A DNA stretch of 64,000 nt, from contig CBDDFS010000003.1 in assembly GCA_965227255.1 (NCBI GenBank), positions 228,155 through 292,154 on the forward strand, written 5' to 3'. Both the position numbers and the translations under genes were made by a program. Positions within the stretch are counted from its first letter, which is position 1. Every line of letters starts with the position of its first letter. Positions 8,129-17,788 of this stretch are shown here, piece by piece. The stretch is from CBDDFS01 sp965227255 (GTDB taxonomy: Bacteria; Bacteroidota; Bacteroidia; Flavobacteriales_E; Vicingaceae). Under the pieces are notes generated by a model. That model made no database searches. It was given only the letters and a program-made list of their open reading frames with translations, and was not told the DNA's origin.

Positions 8129-9526
8129 TTACCAGGCTGGACACATGTACTTCTTGTAGTGTCCCCTGCCCTTTTTATCCTTGTTCTTCTTGAATCGGCA
8201 TTCCGGACTAACGAAAATCGGAATCTTAATGTAGGCGTAGACATCTGCTGCATATAGGTCTTGCTTTCTGAAGAATGGCAGGATTTGATCCGTACCCAGG
8301 ACAAGAAACCAAAGTCTGAGATTTAAACCTAACTGAGGATATCTGTATTCATGTAGGCTTAATGGCACTGCAACAGAAAACTTTTTGGTTTCAAATCTCA
8401 ATGATGCTGATAACAAATTTGCTCGTTCTGCTCCTCTGAATGAAGGAAGAGAAAGTCGCTGTATTAATGCAAGATGACCGTAGACATAATCATTGAAATT
8501 ATGATCGTATTGAATTGATAAAGCCATTGGAAGCCATGTCATGTATTCAAAGCCATCGGCCTCAGCCAAGGCCCTTTCTGTAATTTCTGTCCAGTTTTTC
8601 AGACTGTCAATCGGTGTGTCCTCATCGAAATTATTATACAAAGCTCCCCGGTCGAATCTAATTGCACCTATATCCAGCAAAGACAGGCCCAATTTATATT
8701 TGTATTCAGGAAACTGACAACTCCCAAAAACAGAATGTGGCACGTAATTTGAGATGTCTTTCTTCATTTTCTTAAATGTCATTCCCAAACTTCCACTCCA
8801 TCCCCTTCCTGAAAGCCTGGCCGGTTCATTATACCAATAATTGCCATCTTCAATGTTGATAAAAGAACCATTCTGATTATCAACTTCCAGGTCCGCACTT
8901 CTCATGTACATACCGGCAGAGTGAAATCCCAATAATCTGTTTACCGTAATCGCCCCAGTAATCATATTGTTATCCTTTCGCTGAAGAATTCTACCATAGG
9001 TCAGGCCATATTCTTCCCAAGTCAGTTCTTTTACACGCAGCCTGTCTGCATTATAAATTCCATCAGCCACCTCCAGTGTTATGCTATCCTCTATGAATGC
9101 TGCTGTTTCCTTAGGAAGGTTTCTCGAAAAAACATAAGATCTGGCGGCTGAATGAAAAGAAATGGAATGTTGGTGTATTACCAGGGAGGCGCTGGGTCCG
9201 AGCACCATATCAGAGGAATAAGCATAAAGGTTCTGATTTGGCTCCTTGACAATGGGATCCTGATAGGTTTCAGGATTTAAAAGATATGCGTCGGGTAAAA
9301 AAGCGAAGTTATTTCTGACATATGCACTTACACCAACCAGATTAATATCCAGCCAGGTGCCTGCGTCAACGATAGATGAAGGATTCAGAAATCGACTATT
9401 TACCGGTGCGTAGTTATCCTGTTCAATCCCGATATTCTCTTGACATTGAGAGTCTTGGTAAGAAAAAATCAGTACCAAGAAAAGCAGGCCAAGCCCAAGG
9501 ACACTTCCTCTTCTAGACATTTTCAC
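8129..9526 (-). CDS. Outer-membrane protein, DUF5723-like
   Basis: The 465-residue protein has a signal peptide (residues about 1-28). An N-terminal segment (VNSRFLNPSSIVDAG) resembles the opening of the DUF5723 outer-membrane family. Amphipathic strands run throughout. It abuts the + strand gene at 7448-8128 with no spacer. A second in-frame ATG lies two codons in (9520). Its role is unknown; it is probably a porin-like or structural outer-membrane barrel. Confidence 0.65.
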   Translation of the reverse strand: MKMSRRGSVLGLGLLFLVLIFSYQDSQCQENIGIEQDNYAPVNSRFLNPSSIVDAGTWLDINLVGVSAYVRNNFAFLPDAYLLNPETYQDPIVKEPNQNLYAYSSDMVLGPSASLVIHQHSISFHSAARSYVFSRNLPKETAAFIEDSITLEVADGIYNADRLRVKELTWEEYGLTYGRILQRKDNNMITGAITVNRLLGFHSAGMYMRSADLEVDNQNGSFINIEDGNYWYNEPARLSGRGWSGSLGMTFKKMKKDISNYVPHSVFGSCQFPEYKYKLGLSLLDIGAIRFDRGALYNNFDEDTPIDSLKNWTEITERALAEADGFEYMTWLPMALSIQYDHNFNDYVYGHLALIQRLSLPSFRGAERANLLSASLRFETKKFSVAVPLSLHEYRYPQLGLNLRLWFLVLGTDQILPFFRKQDLYAADVYAYIKIPIFVSPECRFKKNKDKKGRGHYKKYMCPAW

Positions 9527-9610
9527 TTATCAAAGTAAGTCTATGTCGCCTTACTTTTCCTTTAGAATAAATCGATTTATAAAAGGAGAATTGTTGAAAG
9601 ACTTTGAGAT

Positions 9611-11524
9611 TCAGGTGATTCTGATACCCATAATACAGACATCATCGATTTGATCTTCCTCTCCCTTCCACTTTTCAAAGAAGTCATCGATCAACTTCTT
9701 ATGCTCATGAATTTCTTCGAGCTGAATTGAAAGTAAGAACTCTTTTAATCTGCTCGGTAAAAGTTTTTTACCATTTTCACCACCAAATTGATCTGTGAGT
9801 CCGTCAGAAAATAAATAAATGGTATCACCGCTCTTCAAATCAATTTCATGAGCGGTAAATGGAGATAAGGTACTGTGCATTCCAATAGGTTGTCTGTCAC
9901 CTTTCAATTCGATTACCTCTCCTTTCCTAATTATGTATGCGGGTCTCTGCGCGCCGGCAAATTTTAAACTAAGACCTTCGATAGAACATAATCCAATGTC
10001 CATTCCATCCTGAACCTCGTCATCACTCTTCTCAAATTCACGAATTACAATATCTCTAGTGCTTGCGAGAATATCGTGAGGATTACTCATATCATATTCA
10101 CGAACCGATCGGTTCAAAGCACTATGGCACATTACCGAAATCATAGCACCCGGAACACCATGACCTGTGCAGTCCGCAACAGCAAAAAGTAAAGCATTAT
10201 CTTTTTTATCCATCCAGTAAAAATCTCCTGCTACAATTGCTTTCGGTTTATATAAAATGAAAGAATCCCGGACGTATTCTTTAACTAATCGATCAGGAGG
10301 TAATATGGCAGCCTGAATTCGTCTTGCGTAAGTCATGCTGGCCTGAATATCTTTATGTGCTTTTTCAATTCTCTCTTTCTGGTCCTGAATTTGTTTATAG
10401 CTAACCTCAAGGTCGGCCGCCATTTGATTGAAAGAATTTGCCAAATCTCTGACTTCCCTGCTCCCAATGACAGGAACTCGCTGCTCAAGATTACCCTCCC
10501 CCAGCCTCTTTGAACCTTCAGACAGGTTTCTGATAGGATTGGTTATTAGATTGGCGTTGATTATGAGCACGATAAAAAGAATAAAAAGTCCAAGAGCGAA
10601 TAGACCAACTTTTCTAAAAAAATTGTTTCTCAGAACAACATCTTCTAGGCTCTTATCTTTAATTATCCTGACCACAACAGATTCGTATAGATTTGACCCC
10701 GGTCTTTCACTAAATAGATACTCAGTTAAGATTGATTTCCCTTTCTCTTCTGATTCAATTCTCCGGCTTCTGCGGTCGGAAAATATTGAACGAATCATGT
10801 CCTTTTCTTCTTCGGTCAGTTCCAAATCGCTCGCAAATGAAAATGGACGATCTTGATTTACGAAAATATCGACCGAAATCAGAGACTCTCTATTTTGCGA
10901 CATAGCCACTATCGATTTTCTGACCTGTTCTGCTACCTTACTACCCTCTTCAGATTTCACACCTATCTGAATAAGATACTCTTTGTCCTTCGTTGGCTGA
11001 TATGACCATTTATTCAGAATACGATACTTGGGATTCAATTCAAATTTATCCTTATAAAAATCCTCTTCTTCAAATCTCTCCTTGATAAAACGCACAAAGT
11101 CTTCACCAAAAAATGACAAATCAAGATTGCGATTGCGCTTTGAAGAGGTGTTGACAACCAGAGCATCTCTATTAATGACATTTACAAATTCCTTTGTTGA
11201 ATCAAGGTTTAATTCGGGCATCATTCGGAGTAAATTTGCCGATTCTATACTGTCCGTTTCGAAAAAATATAGTTCTGTCATTTCCCATGATGCCAATTCC
11301 AATCTTTTATCAAGGTTTCTTTCTATAGAACTTAGATTGAAATCCTGGAAATTCAGGAGACCTGCAATCTCCTTGTTTAATGCTTCGTTTTGCTGATCAT
11401 TATTATTAACAAGAATTTGCTTGACATTGAAATAAGAAAATGCACCAACCACCAGAAATATGATCAGCTCTGAGATTGCAACACTCCAAAATAATCTAGA
11501 GAATAATGTCCGGCTCTTTTTCAA
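9611..11524 (-). CDS. Membrane sensor phosphatase: extracytoplasmic sensor, HAMP and SpoIIE/PP2C domain
   Basis: The 637-residue protein has a first membrane helix at about 12-30, a periplasmic sensor region to about 300, a second helix at about 303-325 (LFALGLFILFIVLII), a HAMP linker with LGEGNLEQRVPV, a coiled coil, and a PP2C-type SpoIIE phosphatase domain from about 410. VAGDFYW and DCTGHGVPGAMIS carry the metal-binding aspartates. Such proteins usually dephosphorylate anti-sigma-factor antagonists or other Ser/Thr-phosphorylated partners; no antagonist or Rsb-type kinase gene is beside it. It lies close to the kinase/regulator pair at 13169-15793, so a signalling link is possible but unproven. 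Confidence 0.88.
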   Translation of the reverse strand: MKKSRTLFSRLFWSVAISELIIFLVVGAFSYFNVKQILVNNNDQQNEALNKEIAGLLNFQDFNLSSIERNLDKRLELASWEMTELYFFETDSIESANLLRMMPELNLDSTKEFVNVINRDALVVNTSSKRNRNLDLSFFGEDFVRFIKERFEEEDFYKDKFELNPKYRILNKWSYQPTKDKEYLIQIGVKSEEGSKVAEQVRKSIVAMSQNRESLISVDIFVNQDRPFSFASDLELTEEEKDMIRSIFSDRRSRRIESEEKGKSILTEYLFSERPGSNLYESVVVRIIKDKSLEDVVLRNNFFRKVGLFALGLFILFIVLIINANLITNPIRNLSEGSKRLGEGNLEQRVPVIGSREVRDLANSFNQMAADLEVSYKQIQDQKERIEKAHKDIQASMTYARRIQAAILPPDRLVKEYVRDSFILYKPKAIVAGDFYWMDKKDNALLFAVADCTGHGVPGAMISVMCHSALNRSVREYDMSNPHDILASTRDIVIREFEKSDDEVQDGMDIGLCSIEGLSLKFAGAQRPAYIIRKGEVIELKGDRQPIGMHSTLSPFTAHEIDLKSGDTIYLFSDGLTDQFGGENGKKLLPSRLKEFLLSIQLEEIHEHKKLIDDFFEKWKGEEDQIDDVCIMGIRIT

Positions 11525-11574
11525 TATGAAAGCAAAATTATACCTTTATATATTAATCTGATTATCAGAATTAT

Positions 11575-12393
11575 ATGAACAATCTCTTTCGTTGTCTACA
11601 TTTTTCTTCTGCTCTTCTTCTGATAGTGCTTTCAGGTTACACCAGTGCGCAGGAAGAAGCAGCTGTTTTTCCCAAATGGAAATTCAGTGAACTTACTATC
11701 GATGTTGGTGTTCAGAGCGATCATTACCCTTCAATGAGTCTGGAAGAAATGATGGCCTTTGCGCGTGATCCCGAACAAATGGAAAGAGATCTTCAGGGAT
11801 TGCAAGAAGATGCCAGAACGATTACAGCGGGTGGTATTATTTTCTTTCAGTTTGGATTGAATCCAAGACTAAGAAATGGTCTAGGCATGAATGAAAATCG
11901 TCAGTTTCAAGTTGGACTGGCTTTTCACACACCGAAAGAAGCCATGTTAAGTTACAAGAATGAGGATATCGATACTTCCATTGTGTATTGCAACCTGCAA
12001 AGCGAAATAAATTTCGATCTGTCCTACGTATTTAAAGGAAGGTGGGGTAAAAGAGATAAATGGAAGTGGTATGCCGGTATTGGAAGTAACCTCGGAATCA
12101 CCTATAATAATGCAATGATTCTGATTTCAGGCAAATACTTCGGACCTGATGAACATCCATCCGAGCAAGAAGCTTCCGAGCAGAATATGGAAACCTATGA
12201 TGCCAATCAGGTTTATTATCTCAGAGCTTATGTACCCTATGGAATACATTATTTGTTGGGTAATGACCGATCTTCTATCGGACTTGATTTTAGGCTGGGT
12301 ATAGGCGTTCAGATGATCGAGGGACAAGATTCTAATCCCATATCCAAGACCAATGCCTTTATGATCGGATATAAATACATTTTGGGACGCTGA
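11575..12393 (+). CDS. Secreted protein, probable small outer-membrane barrel, unknown
   Basis: The 272-residue product has a signal peptide ending near TSAQEE. It then has alternating hydrophobic and charged strands with Gly/Tyr/Trp-rich turns (WKWYAGIGSNLGITYNN) and ends in FMIGYKYILGR. The strand pattern suggests an outer-membrane or periplasmic beta protein. No domain is recognised. It is divergent from the phosphatase gene at 11524 with a 50-bp spacer that must hold both promoters. Confidence 0.6.
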   Translation: MNNLFRCLHFSSALLLIVLSGYTSAQEEAAVFPKWKFSELTIDVGVQSDHYPSMSLEEMMAFARDPEQMERDLQGLQEDARTITAGGIIFFQFGLNPRLRNGLGMNENRQFQVGLAFHTPKEAMLSYKNEDIDTSIVYCNLQSEINFDLSYVFKGRWGKRDKWKWYAGIGSNLGITYNNAMILISGKYFGPDEHPSEQEASEQNMETYDANQVYYLRAYVPYGIHYLLGNDRSSIGLDFRLGIGVQMIEGQDSNPISKTNAFMIGYKYILGR

Positions 12394-12463
12394 TCGCATT
12401 CTTCTCTCTTTTTTCCGCTGCTTGACATAAAACGGGTAATTTGGGCAAATCAAAATTTGCACC

Positions 12464-13168
12464 ATGATATTACGTCAAGTATTTCCGTTTTTAATTCTAT
12501 TAACCCTGTTATCTTCATGTACAACCAGTCGAATGAAAGGGCTTTGGGAGGTTGATCGCGTATATACAGGAAGCAGCGAAGTAACACCTCAGGCCAGATG
12601 GGTTCGTTTTGATAAAAAAGACAAACAGGAATCAGGCAATGGATGGTACAAGCATTCTTATGGAACCTGGGAGGTTAAAAAGAAAATGCTGACCATAGAG
12701 AACGAAAATGGCTACAAGGATGAATTTGACGCTTTTAAAGTGAAGTTTATAAAGAAAGGAATGATCTGGTCGCGACAAGAAGGTGGTCACATGGTTAAAG
12801 TGACACTCAGAAAAGTCAAGGAAATTCCCCGTTCGAACATGGACAACCTTTTAGGTGTATGGAAATTTAAGACTGCACTTGTAAATGGAAAAGATGAAAG
12901 CAAGTCATACAATCCAGAAGGCAAAAGATATATGCACGTTAAGTGGGATAAGATGTTTGTTCATCACTTTACACCTCAAGGCAGTGTAAGCGGATTTTAC
13001 AGAGCCGATGTGCATGTGGATGAGATAGAATTTATCTACAATACACAGGATAGAGATCGCGTGAATTGGAGTTACGAACTCAAGAAGAATCGTCTTGTCA
13101 TGACTTCACGAAATACCAAAGACGAAGTGATTCTGGAATTTATCAGAATCCATGAATTACCGGAATAA
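12464..13168 (+). CDS. Lipoprotein with two lipocalin-like repeats, unknown
   Basis: The 234-residue protein has a lipoprotein signal (LLTLLSSC). Two similar segments follow, each opening with a 'GLWEV' or 'GVWKF' strand (about residues 26 and 129). Lipocalin-like Bacteroidota lipoproteins share this pattern. No ligand can be inferred. The stop abuts the convergent response-regulator gene (stop at 13169). Confidence 0.6.
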   Translation: MILRQVFPFLILLTLLSSCTTSRMKGLWEVDRVYTGSSEVTPQARWVRFDKKDKQESGNGWYKHSYGTWEVKKKMLTIENENGYKDEFDAFKVKFIKKGMIWSRQEGGHMVKVTLRKVKEIPRSNMDNLLGVWKFKTALVNGKDESKSYNPEGKRYMHVKWDKMFVHHFTPQGSVSGFYRADVHVDEIEFIYNTQDRDRVNWSYELKKNRLVMTSRNTKDEVILEFIRIHELPE

Positions 13169-14221
13169 TCAGACGTTGGTCAGATGTTCAAGTGAGGAAA
13201 TATCAAGGATGGTAATTTTTTGTCCATCCGTTTCTATGATACCATCTGATTTTAACTCAGAAAGAGTCCTTATCAATGATTCTTTAGCCGTACCCACTAT
13301 ACAGGCCAGATCTTCTCTAGATATCACAAAACTGGGCTTCGAATCCTCTTCGCTCATATAGGATCTGAGAATCAACAATGCATTAGCCAGTCTTTCTCTA
13401 ACCGGAGCGTATGCGAGCAGCAATAGTCGTTCTTCCCTCTTCCTCAGCTCAAATAGTATTTGTTTAGTAAATAGACTGGATACATCGCGATTTTGGTTGT
13501 AAACCTCAAGAAAATCATTCTTTGGGATAACCAATACCTCACATTCTTCGAGTGCTTTCACCGTTTCCTTGTAATCACCATCTTCAATGACGGAACCAAA
13601 GCCAATGTATTCACCTACACCGTGAATGTCAACAATGAATTCTTTGCTATATGGATCTGTTATGATGCTTTTAACTTTTCCCTTGGTGATATAATACACG
13701 TAGTTAGCAAAATCATCAAATCGATAGATTGTATCCTTCTTTTTATATTTTTTACTTTTTCTATCCTTAAGCAGATTCTCAAGATCTCCCAAACCTCTTC
13801 TCTCTGGCAATAATTCAGAAATATCAAATTCGGCCGAAGATGACGTATCTTCCAGTCGTTTTTTTCTGGCTTCAATGGCTTCAATCAACTCAGCCTCTTC
13901 AAAAGGTTTGGTGATATAGTCGTCAGCACCCAGATTCATTCCCTTTCTCATATCAGACTTCTCAGCTCTGGCAGTAAGGAATATGAATGGAATATTTGCC
14001 GTATCAGGATGCTTCTTTAATATGGTTAGAATCGTATAACCATCCAGATCAGGCATAGACACATCACAGAAGATAAGATCCGGTCTCTCCTTCTTGATCA
14101 GCTCGATTCCCTTCCTTCCATTTTCCGCCGTCACAATTTCATAATCGGCTAATTCCAGAATTTCTTTTGTCGATTCCAGAACATCATTATTGTCTTCTAT
14201 TAATGCAATCTTTTTCATCAT
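13169..14221 (-). CDS. Response regulator receiver fused to a Crp/Fnr-type cNMP-binding and HTH module
   Basis: Residues 1-122 are a receiver domain with phospho-acceptor D53 (LIFCDVSMPDLDGY), a Thr in FIFLTARA and a Lys in TKPF. Residues about 150-260 form a cyclic-nucleotide-binding-type barrel, and about 270-345 a Crp-type winged helix. The recognition helix GTAKESLIRTLSELK keeps the Glu and Arg that contact TGA in Crp and Fnr. A receiver in front of a Crp/Fnr body lets a histidine kinase control a Crp-type regulator. The kinase gene is 3 bp upstream. The regulator lies next to the curli-like locus, whose csgA-type promoters carry TGA-N6-TCA boxes, so it is a candidate activator (inference). 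Confidence 0.9.
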   Translation of the reverse strand: MMKKIALIEDNNDVLESTKEILELADYEIVTAENGRKGIELIKKERPDLIFCDVSMPDLDGYTILTILKKHPDTANIPFIFLTARAEKSDMRKGMNLGADDYITKPFEEAELIEAIEARKKRLEDTSSSAEFDISELLPERRGLGDLENLLKDRKSKKYKKKDTIYRFDDFANYVYYITKGKVKSIITDPYSKEFIVDIHGVGEYIGFGSVIEDGDYKETVKALEECEVLVIPKNDFLEVYNQNRDVSSLFTKQILFELRKREERLLLLAYAPVRERLANALLILRSYMSEEDSKPSFVISREDLACIVGTAKESLIRTLSELKSDGIIETDGQKITILDISSLEHLTNV

Positions 14222-14224
14222 TTC

Positions 14225-15793
14225 TTAAATGTTGGATATTTCTACACTTGTTATTTCAAGCGGAATTTCTACGGTGAATTTTGTGCCCTTTCCAGGCCTA
14301 CTCTCAAAAGCAACATCACCATTTACCATTTCCATGTATTTTTTTACAATGTTCAGTCCAAGACCTGTTCCCTGCCTGTTCACGGTATTCTTCGCCCTGA
14401 AGAATCTCTCGAAAATATGGCCTTGCTCATCGAATGGAATACCGATGCCCTGGTCTTCCACTTCCAGTTTGAACTGATTCTTATCGATGCTGGTGCGCAC
14501 ATCTATTCTTTGTCCCACCTCAGAATACTTGATCGCATTTGAAATCAGATTGTGATAGATGTTTTTTAGCATGTTGTAATCAAGAAATGCCAGACTTGGC
14601 CCATTATGGGCATATTCAATTTTCTGACCAACCTTGGCAATGTCCCTCATTTCCTCCAGCACTGAGTCAGTAAATTGTGGAAGATCAACTTCGGAAAAAT
14701 GTACTTCCAGTTTTCCTTCTTCAAGTTGTTGCAGCGAAAGCACATCCTCTAACATCTTATTTAAAAGATTAATGGTGGATTTGATTCTTTTTATCTGCTT
14801 ACTTCCTTTATCACCGGATTCTTCATTCTGCAAGAGCTTTGACAAAACAGTTGTTGAATTCAATATTGTAGTTAGAGGAGTCTTGAATTCATGAGAAGCC
14901 ATCGACACAAATCTCGATTTAACCTCATTCAGCTCTTTTTCTTTTTTAAGTGAAACCAGAATCTCTTTCTGAGCTTTCTTCAGGCTTGAAATATTCTGTG
15001 CGACAATCAGGATTCGCTGCTCTTCAAGTTCTGTTTCTTCAAGACCCACAGCATTTACCATAAAAGTTTGACGGCCTACTTTCAACTCAAAATTCGACTG
15101 CTGACCTTGCAAAGCCGAAAGAAGTCTTCTCTTGATCTCAAATCTCTTTTCACGATCAATCTTTTTCAAGAAGTTGTCACCATGAAGCAATCTTGAAGCA
15201 AGATCATTTCGATGCAATTCCATACCATCCAGGTAGACAAAATTGAGGTCCTTATCAAGGATACAAATCAGACCATTTGGAAAGTTTCTTGCAATCATTC
15301 TGAACATATGCTCGCTCTTAAAAGCAGCTTTTGAAGATTTTTCAATCTGTCTCTCGAGTTGAGCATTTATACTCATTAGTTCCATCTCCTTTCGTCTTGT
15401 CTCTGTGAGGTTGGTGATAAGGATCATTACAAGATCAGCACCTTCTGCATCAAAGTGGTTGCAAGAAAACTTGATTGGAAATTTTTCAAAATCTTTCTTT
15501 ATTCCCTGAATTTCGCGAGTATTGACAGAGAAGGTCGACTTTTTAGTTGGATCAAAACAATCAGCCTCCATTATCAATTCAGGAATAAGCATCAGAATGT
15601 TCTTGTTCTTCAACTCCTTCTTTGAGTACCCAAACATATTCTCCACACTTGGATTTACTGTCTGAATAACTCCTTTTCGGTTGACAACAAAAACACCTTC
15701 AGAGGAGGCCTTATATAATACCTGACCTACATTCTTCTCCCGGAGGTTCTTAGTCTTACCTGACTTAATACTATTGTCTTGTTCTCTAATCAA
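14225..15793 (-). CDS. Cytoplasmic PAS histidine kinase
   Basis: The 522-residue protein has a PAS domain at about 22-130 (ASSEGVFVVNRKGVIQTVNP), a second PAS-like region at about 160-270, a short coiled coil, an HisKA dimerisation domain with phospho-acceptor H301 (SMASHEFKTPLTTI) and a HATPase_c domain with N-box NLISNAIKYS and G-boxes DQGIGIP and GTGLGLNI. No membrane helix is seen, so it senses an internal signal. It sits directly upstream of the response regulator-Crp/Fnr gene and almost certainly phosphorylates it. Confidence 0.92.
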   Translation of the reverse strand: MIREQDNSIKSGKTKNLREKNVGQVLYKASSEGVFVVNRKGVIQTVNPSVENMFGYSKKELKNKNILMLIPELIMEADCFDPTKKSTFSVNTREIQGIKKDFEKFPIKFSCNHFDAEGADLVMILITNLTETRRKEMELMSINAQLERQIEKSSKAAFKSEHMFRMIARNFPNGLICILDKDLNFVYLDGMELHRNDLASRLLHGDNFLKKIDREKRFEIKRRLLSALQGQQSNFELKVGRQTFMVNAVGLEETELEEQRILIVAQNISSLKKAQKEILVSLKKEKELNEVKSRFVSMASHEFKTPLTTILNSTTVLSKLLQNEESGDKGSKQIKRIKSTINLLNKMLEDVLSLQQLEEGKLEVHFSEVDLPQFTDSVLEEMRDIAKVGQKIEYAHNGPSLAFLDYNMLKNIYHNLISNAIKYSEVGQRIDVRTSIDKNQFKLEVEDQGIGIPFDEQGHIFERFFRAKNTVNRQGTGLGLNIVKKYMEMVNGDVAFESRPGKGTKFTVEIPLEITSVEISNI

Positions 15794-16223
15794 AATGATC
15801 AGTCGTTTTTTCCAATTCTATTGGCAGCTCATTAAGAAATCCGATCTTCCCTGCATTTGCAAAATATCCCGGCCAGGATATTGCAACCAATCATTCTGAG
15901 TTTGGAGTGTAGACCCCAAATTGCTTGAAAAAGGGGTCAAATGCAATTTATACTTTCCAAACGAATCTGCCAATGAATCAGATGATTTTTTCATTACTTA
16001 TCAATTGCTTCGGTCAATGCTTTCAATAACATTGATCACCGCTTTGGTCACCTTATACTCCATTCATCGAAGCTTTGTTACATTTAATCGAAAAAAAAAT
16101 GTCCCCCATCTCAAAAAATGACTATTTCATCTTTCGAAATAATAGGGATAGCAACGATAACAATTGTTATTCCAAGTCGAGATAAAAGTTATTAGTAGTT
16201 ATTCACACGAAAGAATATGGCAT
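15794..16223. other. 430-bp non-coding spacer between the kinase operon and the csg operon end
   Basis: No credible gene is seen; short frames lack family features. Visible elements are an inverted repeat GACCCC (15912-15917) with GGGGTC (15933-15938), the near-direct repeats GATCACC and GGTCACC around 16035-16053, and a perfect 14-bp palindrome at 16157-16170. The spacer must contain the kinase promoter, but no clear TAnnTTTG with TTG pair is seen on the - strand. Confidence 0.6.
16157..16170. promoter_or_regulatory. Perfect palindrome ATAACAATTGTTAT, candidate operator
   Basis: This 14-bp perfect dyad lies in the spacer upstream of the kinase-regulator operon and behind the csg operon terminator. 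Its half-site differs from the TGA/TCA boxes of the csgA-type promoters. The role is unknown. Confidence 0.35.
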
Positions 16224-16253
16224 AAAAAAAGCCGGCAAAAGCCGGCTTTTTTC
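16224..16253 (-). terminator. Intrinsic terminator of the csg operon
   Basis: The stem AAAAGCCGGC / GCCGGCTTTT has a 4-nt loop and flanking A and T tracts. It lies 17 bp past the stop of the last - strand gene of the csg operon (16271). The symmetry could let it work in both directions. Confidence 0.85.
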
Positions 16254-16270
16254 TTGATTCGATTTGTGCA

Positions 16271-17788
16271 TTATTGCCAATCGGGCATTTCTGCATTTTC
16301 AAACAATCGTTCTCTTCCTGAACCATCCAGATTCATGGTCCATATTTCTTTATTACCAGAATTGTCATTACTCTGGTTAATAAAAATAACCTTGGCACCA
16401 TCTGGTGAAAATCTCGGCTGAAGGTCATTCGTGCCCGCAGGTTTATTAGCTGAAATATCAATTATATCGTTCGTATCATTAATATTCATAGAATAGATAT
16501 GAGCATTTAATTGCCTTCCATCTGGTGACTCAAATCCAGAAACATCGTGAGTGAATAGAATTCGCTGGCCGTCAATGCTAAACGTCGGACTTGCAATATT
16601 TCCAGGCCAGTCTCCTACCAATTTCTGCATACCTGTTCCATTCGAATTCATGATATAGATCTCCGACTTATATACCGTTGAACTCACTGTTTCAACAACA
16701 ATTTTATTTCCTTGTGCTGTCCAGTCACTCTGTCTGAAATGTCTGTCGGTTGGAGCTTGAGCAATCCATGTTAAATTCAACCCATTCTTATCTACTCTGT
16801 ATAGGTTATCGTAATGAGGGAATACAATATATCCTCCTCCCGGTGACCAACAGATGCCATATCCTGAATTGTGATAGCCTTCAACAGACAAATTCGATAT
16901 CTGTTTTCTATCTGTTCCATTTGGCTTGACCGTATAGATATAAGTCTTCGTTTGATTTGAAGTAAATGCAATTACATCCTTAGTCGGACTCCAAAGTGGA
17001 TTCCAGTCACGGTTAAAACTATTGGTGAGTCTTATTTCATCATTTCCTGAGCTATCACTTGAATAGATCTCATAATTACCATCTTTTAAGCTTGCAAATA
17101 AAAATCTATTCTCAGGCAAGTTTGTGGTTCTGAACGACCATACTTCTCCAAACACAACGCTTCCACTTTCAAGTGTGGTGTTGACCTGCCATAAATAGGT
17201 GGTCTCGTAATCCACGCTCACAGCCTGGACAGATGTATCTGAAGTTTCTGTGGCAATTTCGTTCTTCAATACGCTTCCTTCTTCATAAAGAAGAACAGTG
17301 TACTTAAGATCATTCTCACCTGAAATAACCGGTGGTCTCCAAGTCAATGTAACTTCATTAGGCCATTCAGAAGACTCATTCCCTGGTGAGGGATCATATG
17401 GAAGCGATAGGTCTATGCCACTTTCATCTTCTTTCATAAGGATTGAAACATTGGTAGTCTCGTCCTTACTTACAGAGATAGAAACCGACTCAGTGCCAAA
17501 TCCTTCTTTCCTTGCAACCACTGTATAAGTTCCCGTTCTCACATTCGTAATATCAAAGTTTCCGTTTGCATCCGTAATTAATGCATCAGAAGACGGATTA
17601 GTGGTAATACTCACATTTTCGATTGCCTGATTCGTTTCTGAATTAAGTACCTGGCCTGAAATCGAACCAAAGAATTCCGGTTCGATTTTCTCATCCCTGC
17701 AGGAATAAGCAGAGATTGCTATGAGAATCACCAACCCAATTTTCCCTAAAATATTTCCTTTTCCTTTCATTGCCTTCACAACTCTCAT
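16271..17788 (-). CDS. Lipoprotein with carboxypeptidase-like, fibronectin-type and PD40 (TolB-type) repeats, csg operon
   Basis: The 505-residue protein has a lipoprotein signal (IAISAYSC, Cys near residue 30). A carboxypeptidase-regulatory-like domain follows (about 40-118, GSISGQVLNSETNQ), then a fibronectin-III-like domain (about 130-222) and a C-terminal beta-propeller of PD40/TolB-like repeats (DGNYEIYSSDSSGNDEIRLT, FSPDGAKVIFI, WTMNLDGSG). Its ATG overlaps the csgG stop (TAATG), so it is translationally coupled to the secretion pore. It is not one of the standard Csg proteins. A role in the cell-surface assembly, anchoring or quality control of the fibre is plausible but inferred from position. 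Confidence 0.82.
   Translation of the reverse strand: MRVVKAMKGKGNILGKIGLVILIAISAYSCRDEKIEPEFFGSISGQVLNSETNQAIENVSITTNPSSDALITDANGNFDITNVRTGTYTVVARKEGFGTESVSISVSKDETTNVSILMKEDESGIDLSLPYDPSPGNESSEWPNEVTLTWRPPVISGENDLKYTVLLYEEGSVLKNEIATETSDTSVQAVSVDYETTYLWQVNTTLESGSVVFGEVWSFRTTNLPENRFLFASLKDGNYEIYSSDSSGNDEIRLTNSFNRDWNPLWSPTKDVIAFTSNQTKTYIYTVKPNGTDRKQISNLSVEGYHNSGYGICWSPGGGYIVFPHYDNLYRVDKNGLNLTWIAQAPTDRHFRQSDWTAQGNKIVVETVSSTVYKSEIYIMNSNGTGMQKLVGDWPGNIASPTFSIDGQRILFTHDVSGFESPDGRQLNAHIYSMNINDTNDIIDISANKPAGTNDLQPRFSPDGAKVIFINQSNDNSGNKEIWTMNLDGSGRERLFENAEMPDWQ

Noticed and set aside
15921..16121. 66-residue open frame in the spacer before the kinase operon
   Set aside because: No start context, signal or family feature; composition is like non-coding DNA.
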